The translations under genes were made by a program, and so were the position numbers. 64,000 nucleotides of DNA from a virus: positions 1 to 64,000 of IMG/VR virus record IMGVR_UViG_3300006919_000052; one strand, given 5' to 3'. The notes under the pieces are model-generated. The model was given only the letters and a program-made list of their open reading frames with translations, searched no databases and was not told the DNA's origin. Positions 24,065-33,500 of the stretch are shown piece by piece. Positions within the stretch are counted from its first letter, which is position 1. Every line of letters begins with the position of its first letter.

Positions 24065-25906
24065 ATGGCAATTAACAGAAACATAAATTATATTAATAAA
24101 GATTTTGCAGATTATAGATCTCAACTTATTAATTTCTCTCAAACATATTTCCCTAACACTTACTCAGATTTTGATCAGAGTTCTATAGGAATGATGTTTA
24201 TAGAACAAGCTTCTTATGTAGGGGATGTTCTTTCATTCTATCTTGATAATCAAGTACAAGAAACTTATTTACAATATGCTAGACAAAATAATAATATATT
24301 TGAACTAGCTTATATGTTTAACTATAAACCTAAAGTAACATCTTTAGCTACAGTAGATATTGATTTTTATCAATTACTCCCAGCTAAAACTTTACCTAGT
24401 ACAGAAATTGTCCCAGATTATGATTATGCTTTATTTGTAGGAGCAAACACTACGGTATCTACTAGATTAGGTGGTAATTATATTATTGAAGACCCTGTAG
24501 ATTTTACAGTTTCTAGTTCTCAGGATGATACTGATGTTAGTATAGCTCAAATATCAAATGGAGATCCAACTTATTATTTAATTAAAAAAACTAGAAAAGC
24601 AACATCAGGAACTATTCAATCAGAAACTTTTACATTTGGTGATTTTCAAGAATTTCCAACAGTAAATATTAATAATGGTAATATATCCCATGTAGTAGAT
24701 ATATTTGATTCAAATGGAAATGAATATTTTGAAGTAGATCATTTAGGACAAGAATTAGTTTATCAACCAATTAAAAATGATAATGCTAATGATCCTAATA
24801 ATTATCAAGAAAGTGATGATACTCCTTATTTACTTCAAACTAAACAAGTTCAACGTAGATTTACAACTAGATTTAAATCAGATACCCAATTACAAATCCA
24901 ATTTGGTTCAGGTAACCCATCAGACACTGATGAAGAAGTTACACCAAACCCAACAAATATAGGTTTAGGGTTGCCTTTTGAAAGAAATAAATTAACAACA
25001 GCATATAGTCCAACTAATTTTATTTTTACAAATACTTATGGTGTTGCTCCTACTAATACAACATTAACTGTAAGATATTTAACAGGGGGTGGAGTTACAT
25101 CTAATGTACCTGCTAATTCATTAGTAGTTCCAATTACAAATGGGGTTAAATTTTTAGCAAGTAGTTTAAATTCAACTACGGCTCAATATATATTTGATTC
25201 GTTTGCAACAAATAACCCAAATGCAGCTACTGGAGGACAAAATGGAGATACACTTTTAGAAATTAGAGAAAATTCATTATCTAATTATGGAACTCAACTT
25301 AGAAATGTTACTGCTGATGATTATTTAATTAGAGCTTTAAGTATGCCCCCTAAGTATGGTGGTATAAGCAAAGCCTTTATACAAAAACCTCTAGTAAATA
25401 ATACGGGAGCTGATTTAGATTTATATGTTTTAACATCTAATACTAATGGTAATTTAATTACAACTTCAACTGCTTTAAAAAATAACTTAAAAGGATATTT
25501 AAACCAATATAGAATGATAGGAGATACTATTTCTATAAAAGATGGTTTTGTAGTTAATATAGGTGTTGAATTTGAAGTAATTATTTCACCTAATTATAAT
25601 AACAATGAAGTATTAAATGCATGTATTTCTCGATTAATTCAATTTTTCCAAATAGAAAATTGGCAAATAAATCAACCAATTATTATAAGAGACTTATATA
25701 GTATAATAGATAATGTCCCAGGTACACAAAGTGTTAAAAATGTTATAATTGTAAATAAAACAGGAACAAATACCGGATATTCTGAATATGCTTATGATAT
25801 TGATGGAGCAACTCAAAATGGAGTAGTATACCCATCATTAGACCCTTGTATATTTGAGGTTAAATACCCAACAGATGATATTAAAGGTAGAATAGTAACA
25901 TTATAA
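24065..25906 (+). CDS. Baseplate wedge protein, gp6/gpJ-like
   Basis: A 613-residue wedge protein next to the gp25-like gene. The N-terminal segment (INYINKDFADYRSQLINFSQ, then QASYVGDVLSFYLDNQVQE) is characteristic of gp6/gpJ-type proteins. The C-terminal region (about 430-600) has the family pattern LRNVTADDYLIRAL, KAFIQ and the alternating beta/helix part that ends in FEVKYP. Gp6 forms the inner ring of the baseplate. Length is close to that of T4 gp6 (660). Confidence 0.87.
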   Translation: MAINRNINYINKDFADYRSQLINFSQTYFPNTYSDFDQSSIGMMFIEQASYVGDVLSFYLDNQVQETYLQYARQNNNIFELAYMFNYKPKVTSLATVDIDFYQLLPAKTLPSTEIVPDYDYALFVGANTTVSTRLGGNYIIEDPVDFTVSSSQDDTDVSIAQISNGDPTYYLIKKTRKATSGTIQSETFTFGDFQEFPTVNINNGNISHVVDIFDSNGNEYFEVDHLGQELVYQPIKNDNANDPNNYQESDDTPYLLQTKQVQRRFTTRFKSDTQLQIQFGSGNPSDTDEEVTPNPTNIGLGLPFERNKLTTAYSPTNFIFTNTYGVAPTNTTLTVRYLTGGGVTSNVPANSLVVPITNGVKFLASSLNSTTAQYIFDSFATNNPNAATGGQNGDTLLEIRENSLSNYGTQLRNVTADDYLIRALSMPPKYGGISKAFIQKPLVNNTGADLDLYVLTSNTNGNLITTSTALKNNLKGYLNQYRMIGDTISIKDGFVVNIGVEFEVIISPNYNNNEVLNACISRLIQFFQIENWQINQPIIIRDLYSIIDNVPGTQSVKNVIIVNKTGTNTGYSEYAYDIDGATQNGVVYPSLDPCIFEVKYPTDDIKGRIVTL

Positions 25907-25909
25907 AAA

Positions 25910-27064
25910 ATGGCAGTATACAAATTATTTCCAATCCAAGATGCAGCTTTATATTCATTTTATCCCTTTATGAATACAGGGATAGATGCTATTATAGAAG
26001 CTGGAAACTTAAATGTAAACTACAATCCAGTACCACAAGTACAAAGGTTTGTAGTTCAATTTGATCAAGACCAAATTACAAATATTATTAATACTGAAGT
26101 AGGTAATACTAAAGCATTTTCTAGTGATTTAAAGTGTTTTATAGCTCAAGCTCAAGGGGTAGTAATGAAAACAGATATGCATGCATATGCAGTATCAGGT
26201 TCATGGGATAATGGATCAGGTACATACTTAGATTCACCAATAACTACAAATGGTGTAAGTTGGGTATCTAGAAACTTTTCAGGAAGTGGTAATTGGCTTA
26301 CATCTGGGTGGGATACTTATGTAACTGCTTCATGGTCTGGAAGTAACAATTCAGGTGGTGGTAATTGGTTTACAGGGTCAAATGATCCTAATAATACTAA
26401 TTTAACTCCATATCAAACTTTTAATTTAAGAACTGAAAAAGATATAAAATTAGATGTAACAGATATTGTTAATGTTTGGTACTCTAGTTCAAATTCTATA
26501 GGTGGTTATACTAATATTGCAAATGAAGGCTTTATAGTAAAATGGGAAGATGCAGTTGAATTTAGCACAGCAGACGCTATTCAACCTATAATGCAATTTT
26601 ATTCAGTAGATACCAATACAATATATCCTCCTGTCTTAGAAATAAAATGGGATGATCAATCATTTGAAACAGGTAGTTTAAATGAAATAGATTCTACTGA
26701 TGTATATATAGCATTAGATAGTAATCCTGGAGTATTCTATTCAGAAAGCATAAATAGATTTAGATTAAATGTACGCCCTGAATTTCCACCTCGTACTTAT
26801 CAAACAGGATCTATATTTACAACTAATAATTATTTAAATAGTAGTTCATTATATGCTGTAAAAGACTTGGATACTAATGAATTTGTTATTAATTTCGATG
26901 ATGAATATACAAAAATAAGTTGTGATGAAATTGGAAATTATTTTACTATATACATGAATGGTTTAGAACCCGAAAGATATTATAAAATTTTAATACAAAC
27001 TACTATTAGTGGTAGTACAATAGTAAAAGATGATCAATATTATTTTAAAGTAGTTAATGGATAA
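25910..27064 (+). CDS. Tail/baseplate protein with DNRLRE-like domain
   Basis: A 384-residue beta-rich protein, Ser/Gly/Asn-rich in the middle. DVTDIVNVWYSSSNSIGGYT (about residues 182-201) with GFIVKWE resembles DNRLRE domains, in which a beta-jelly-roll carries a D-V-T...W pattern. The C-terminal 100 residues look like a fibronectin-type sandwich. It stands four bases after gp6-like and overlaps the next gene by one base, so it is probably a wedge or tail-fibre-network protein. Confidence 0.7.
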   Translation: MAVYKLFPIQDAALYSFYPFMNTGIDAIIEAGNLNVNYNPVPQVQRFVVQFDQDQITNIINTEVGNTKAFSSDLKCFIAQAQGVVMKTDMHAYAVSGSWDNGSGTYLDSPITTNGVSWVSRNFSGSGNWLTSGWDTYVTASWSGSNNSGGGNWFTGSNDPNNTNLTPYQTFNLRTEKDIKLDVTDIVNVWYSSSNSIGGYTNIANEGFIVKWEDAVEFSTADAIQPIMQFYSVDTNTIYPPVLEIKWDDQSFETGSLNEIDSTDVYIALDSNPGVFYSESINRFRLNVRPEFPPRTYQTGSIFTTNNYLNSSSLYAVKDLDTNEFVINFDDEYTKISCDEIGNYFTIYMNGLEPERYYKILIQTTISGSTIVKDDQYYFKVVNG

Positions 27065-27576
27065 TGGCTAATACAGAAAGAAAAGTAAATCTTCTTAAAT
27101 CAGTATTTGGTAAATCTGAATACCAGAAAACAATAGATACTTCTTTTAAAGAATTGGGAGTTACAACTATTGCTCAAGAAATTGAAGAACAGCCAAATGT
27201 AGAAGAGTTTTTTGATATGTACAATACCCTTTTTTATGACATACCAGCTGAAGGTGCAACTAATTCACATCAATTTTTAGTAGAACAAAGTGGTGAATAT
27301 ATTAATTTTCAAGATAAAACAGAAGAAATACAAGCTTTAAGAGCTGAAATAGCAAATTTAAGAAGAGAAAATTTAAATTTACAAGTAAATAATTTAAAAG
27401 ATTTAGGTGGTGAAGGTTTAGAAAAAGATATTGCTAAATTAGAAGACCAAATTAATGCTGTTAATGATCAACAATTAGAAGCAGCAAATAAAATACAAAC
27501 TACTGCTAATTCATTAGCAACATCAACCGCAGAACCAGAAAATAAACAAGCAAATGCTGTAGGGTATTTTGATTAA
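27064..27576 (+). CDS. Coiled-coil baseplate-region protein
   Basis: A 170-residue protein with a long predicted coiled coil in the second half (about 90-150: IQALRAEIANLRRENLNLQV). It follows the DNRLRE-like gene with a one-base overlap and precedes the giant tail gene by two bases. It may trimerise and link the two neighbours. No family is recognised. Confidence 0.65.
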   Translation: MANTERKVNLLKSVFGKSEYQKTIDTSFKELGVTTIAQEIEEQPNVEEFFDMYNTLFYDIPAEGATNSHQFLVEQSGEYINFQDKTEEIQALRAEIANLRRENLNLQVNNLKDLGGEGLEKDIAKLEDQINAVNDQQLEAANKIQTTANSLATSTAEPENKQANAVGYFD

Positions 27577-27578
27577 AT

Positions 27579-30500
27579 ATGGAAGAAGAAAACATTGAAA
27601 TATACCAAGTAGATTCTACTACTTTTGAAAAAGAAACATATTCAGTTTCTGATACTAGTTTAATGTTACAAATTAGTCAGGATACTGATTTTGATTTAGA
27701 TAGAGATTATATTGAATTTTATGTATATGATGAAAATAAAAAATTATTATATCCTGAAGATGTAATCCCATTAAATAGTTTTAATGTAAGGCAAGGAGAC
27801 ATATTACTTGATCCTGAAAATGATCTAAAGTCTTTTGGATTTGATATAGGAAGATATTACATATCCTATAATTTTTATAGAAAAAGAGTATCATCCGATC
27901 CTATTCTTAAATATTATATTAAAGAAATATCATCTGATAGAACCGAAATTAGATTAGCTAGTAATACCATATCTAATGAAGCAATATCAACAGGTGCTGA
28001 AACATTTACTGCTTATAGAAACTTAGCATCTTATTTTGTAGATTTTGCTTTAAACTTTGGAGGTAATAATACTATTATTGCTAATAATTTACAATTAGAT
28101 ACTTCTAATGCTGGGGATACTAGTTTATTAATTAAATTATATGAACCCTTACCCGCTCAATATACTACAAAAAGTCAATGTTGGATAGTAGAAAAATTAT
28201 CTAAAAGCCAATCATATGAGGTATTTTTTCCATTTATTCCCGTTTCTAATGATTCATCAATATTTCTATCAGGTCCTAATCTTAATTTAAACATAATAGG
28301 AGAATCAGCTGAAGCAGGTCAATTATATTCTTATAATACCCTCTTAAATTCAGATGTTACAAGTTCAATTAACCAACTAAAAAATTTATTAGATTCAAAA
28401 GAAATTAATATTAATGTTGATTATGAAAATTATGGAGAATTTGTAAATTTTAGTTCTGCCCAAACACGATTAGAAAATTTTTATTATAAAGTTGGGCTAA
28501 TTGAATCTGCTAGTATCCAATTATCTTTAAATCTTGGAAATATAGCAGGATCAACTACTACTACAGCAGCTTATAGTTCTAGTAAAGCATCATTAACTTC
28601 CATTATTGATAATACAATAAATAATTTTGATGGATATGAATATTTCCTTTATTTTAATAGTGGATCTAAATACTCATACCCAAAATCTAATACAGAACCA
28701 CCATTTACTTTATATAGTACAGGAAGTACAGAAGTATTACAATGGATAGGTAGTGCAGATTCAACTTCTACATATTATGGAGGCCAAGCACTATCAGCCT
28801 CTAATTATGATCAAGATAACCAAGATTGGTTATATTGGTCAATACCTGAATATTTAAGAAATGATTCAGATAATGTTAGATATGAATTATATTTAGATAT
28901 GATTGGTCAGCATTTTGATAATGTTTGGCTATATACAAAAGATATTACTGAAAAGTATAATACGGATAATAGAATTAATTTTGGGGTATCAAAGGATTTA
29001 GTAGCTCAAGCTATCAGAGATTTTGGAATTAAATTATATTCAAATAATTTTAATACTGACGACTTATTTACTGCCTTTTTAGGATTAACTCCATCAGGTA
29101 GTTTATTCCCCTTCCCTAATATAACGGGTTCAATAGGTGGGCAAGTTAATACACCTACGGGGTATGAGTACATAGATACTAAAATATCATCTTCGAATGA
29201 TGTAATACCCTTAGACGATACTAATAAGCGTTTATATAAACGTATTTACCACAACATACCTTACTTATTAAAAACAAAAGGTACAATAGCAGGTTTAAGA
29301 GCATTAATTACTTCTTATGGTATCCCTGATACTATGTTAAGAATTAATGAATTTGGGGGTAAAGATAAAAATGAGAATACTAATTGGGATTTTAGTCAAA
29401 ATGTATTTAATTATGCTTTTAACACCGGCCCAAACTCATTAAATACACTTACATCTTCTTTTAATATTAATGCTAATTTTGGATCAGAAGTACCTTCAGT
29501 AAAGTCAGTAGGTACAGTACAACTGAGATTTAAACCAAATACAATCCCTGAAATAGTATCAGATAATACACCTAACCCTAAGATTAGATATTCTCAATCT
29601 CTATGGGCAATAGATAATGATTTAACTAACCCATTTGATAATCCTTCAGCTGCTGTAGTTTTAGAATACACAGGTTCAGGTTTTATAACCGGTTCTTATT
29701 CTGGATCTTCACCTAGTGAATATGATACTTGGGGTACTTTAAAATTCTTTCCAGATGTACTTTATAACCCATCTGTTAGTTGTAGTGTATATGCTCCCTT
29801 CTTTAATAACGATTGGTGGTCATTTCAACTAGGATATACAGGAGAAGGACCAGCCGGAGCTTCCTCTACTGTTACTGCATCTTTATATGTAGGTAATGAA
29901 ATTAATGGGGAATTAGGATTTAATTTATCATCCTCAGTAACAGCTACGGATGGTAGATCATGGACTAGAGGTGATATTTCAACTGTAAATCATAAAGATT
30001 TAATTAATATAAATTTAAAATCATATCTACCATTCTCAGGTTCTTACCAAGAATACAGATTATGGGGACCAGAACTTAGTCAAAGTGTTTTTTATGATTA
30101 TGTAGTTAATCCTTATTCTGACCAAGGTAACAATGTTAATTCTACACCTAATGAATTAGCTTTTAGGGCTGATTTAGGTACAGAATTAAATACTGGAAGT
30201 AGAGTTTCTATTCATCCTAGAGTAACAGGTTCCGCTGTTCAGATTACCCAATCATTTAATGAAATAGGTAATATTGGTAGTAGCTTTTTAATTAATCAAA
30301 ATAATTCTGATTTATTATTTGTTACTAATGTAGAAAAAATATATGAAAATCAAGTAATTGCAGGTATAAAAAATAGAGTATCAGATAATATACAATTACA
30401 TTCATTAAACATGCCTGAACCACCTTCAGGTTCTGATGCTGACGTTGTTGTATTATCTCCATTAGAATCTATCCAACAAGAAACATTTGAAAGTGGAAGT

Positions 30501-33500
30501 TATAGCCCAAAAGCTGATTATTTAGAAGTTGCTTTTTCTCCTGCAAATCAAATAAATGATGATATTAATGCTCAACTTGGGTATTTTAATATAGGTGATT
30601 ATATAGGAGATCCTAGACAAATATTATCATCATCATTAAGTTACCCTGATTTAGATACTTTAAGTAATGCATATTTTGAAAAATATATTCAAAATTATAA
30701 TGTTAATGACTTTGTTCGTTTAATAAAATTCTTTGATAATTCATTATTTCAAATGATTAAAGATTTTACCCCTGCTAGAACTAGTTTATCTTCTGGTATT
30801 GTAATTAAACAACATATTTTAGAAAGAAACAGACAAAGACAAGCTTTAGTAAGCCAATCATTTCATGATTATTCAGGTTCAATAAAACCTTTTCCAAGAG
30901 ATTATAATACAGGATCAGGTGATACTGGTGCATATGAATATATTAGTGGATCATCAATATATAGATTTAGTGGAGGACCTGGAGGTTCAACTAATAGATA
31001 TAATGGATTAAATACCTCTCCTTCACAATCAGCTTATGGTTTATCTAATAAATACTTTTTAACACAAAGTTACAGTGAATCAATAGAAGGATCAGTTGCT
31101 AATACTATAAATAATAGTGGTTCATTTGTAGGATTTGGAAATACAATAATAGATTCTCAACATGAATTTTATGATGGTGAATTTAGTGGTTCAAATATTC
31201 AAGCAACAACACAATCATTAAACCCGGGATGTGACCCTTATTTAAGAGTAGTAGATACACCCGTAAATTTATACCCATTATTTTTCTCATTAGATGAAGA
31301 TCGAAGAAATGGAACAGTTTCTAGTACTACATTTGCTGATAGAAATAATTATCCTTTAGAGGGATATGTTTGGATAGGATACCAATTTAATGATACTACA
31401 AATCAAACTGAAGTAACAGGAATTAAATTCCCTACAACTGATTTAAATGGTAATTTTATACGAGATTATATAGATGATTCTAGTACAATTGAATTTTTCT
31501 TTCAAGATGGTATTACTACTTATTACATTAATGGTGTAGATGTTTTTGCAAATGGAGTATATGTAACTATTGATAATACGCAAGGAGACTTTACTACTTT
31601 TTTTGACCCAAATGGTGGATCAGAAAATTGGAGTTTAGAAGTTAATGGGGATTATAATACTCGTAATACAGTAAATACTGAAAGTTCAAATGATACACAA
31701 CAAGGTGTATTTTTAAATCCTACCCTTTTATTTCAAAATCAACCAATATATTACTGGAATGGAACTCCAGTAAATGATGCATTAGGTTATTTTGATACGG
31801 GGTCAATAAGTTCTAATTCTAGTGTAATATTAGGACCTAATGGTAATATATCTTCTGGTTCTTATACTATACCTAATTCTTCTAATATACCTTTATTTTT
31901 TAGTGCCTCTATAGTTATAAGTTCTTCAAATACTAGTTTTGATGGAGAAGGAGTAGTAATGGGAACTTACCATTCAGGAAATACACATCCAGGAGCAGCT
32001 GCAGACCAATCCGTAGTATTATCTTCGACAGTAGAAAGTGCGGTATTCCGACCAGTTCCAACTCAAATAGATTTAAATGAAACAGTATTTCAGACTAGTT
32101 ATAATGTTTTAATTCCAGGTGATTCAGGATCAGGTGATCCAACTTTTTTACCACTTATAAATCCAGGAGGTCATCCTAAATTTAGATTAGCATCCTCATC
32201 TTCATTAGATTTTCATTTTCCTTCATTTCAATTAGATGGAACTATCCCAATTGAATCACAAAATTTACTTTGGACTCCATATTCAGGTAGTACCCTTGAT
32301 GCTTCAAATTCAAGTTTTGTTACAGCAACTCCAGGAAATGGCATAGCTAAGTTATCATCCTATTCTTCTTCAAGAGATGGAACAATAGGTATTTACTATA
32401 ATCAAATGGAACTTTATGCTACATTAAATCCACAAAATTCTGGTAATATTGATGAAGTAACAATTAGAGATGTTTATATTAGACCAAGAATTAAATTTAC
32501 AGCAGATTCAAACTTACATATAACATCTTCATGGCAATATTTAGCTTCTCCTCCAGTTACTAATGCATTTTGGCAAACAATCCCTAGTAAGTTTGGAAAC
32601 GCAGATACTGGAACTAATGGAACTTGGTATGTAAATCCAAGTGGTTATACTACTATTGCTAGTATTCTCCAACCTGCAGATGGGGTTTTATATTTTAGAC
32701 CTGTTATTAAAAGTCCTGAAACAGAGTATGAATATACTATGACTGAATTAGATTTAGATGTTAGATTTGATGTTTCAGCCCAATATGATGGAGGTACAAT
32801 ATATGACGAAACTCATACCTTTAATAACCTTATTAGTACTACAGGTCAAAATGGAATAAATAACGATATGTTCCCACAATCTTTTGTTCTAGGTTTATTA
32901 GGAACTGGAGATATACAAGTACATTTAAAAGTAACTGGATCAGACTCTTCAGGTGTAGGGTATGAAAGAATAATTACAAGTTCAAATCCTTTAACAGCAG
33001 TAACCATGGGTCCAGGAGTTGAATTTTCATTTCCTGATAGTCCTATTTTAGATATATCTCATCAAACTGCAGGTGCAACTTCTTCTATAACAACAGAAGG
33101 AGATATGTATTTTATAGAATATTCCGCAAGTAATTACACCCCAGGATTTGGAGGAGCTGGATTTAGTTTCTTTACAGCAGACTTAAGTGATGGAATGGAA
33201 CCAAATACTAAATTATTTATAACTTCTTCATTTAAAGATGCTGTTGTAGGATATGATTTAACAGGAAGTTTATATATTGCTAAAGGTAATGAATTACAGA
33301 ATAATAGTAGTTTTGGTAGTTTTATATTATCTAATCAATTTATAATTGATAATGAAGCCCAAAATGGAGTTAGATTCCATGTATCTGGAAGTTATAATTA
33401 TGAATATTTAAATAGTGATTCATTTAGATTAGGAGTAGAAGTTAATAAGAATTTTGGATCTGGGTTTGAAATTCTTGAATACTCTATGAGTATATACCCA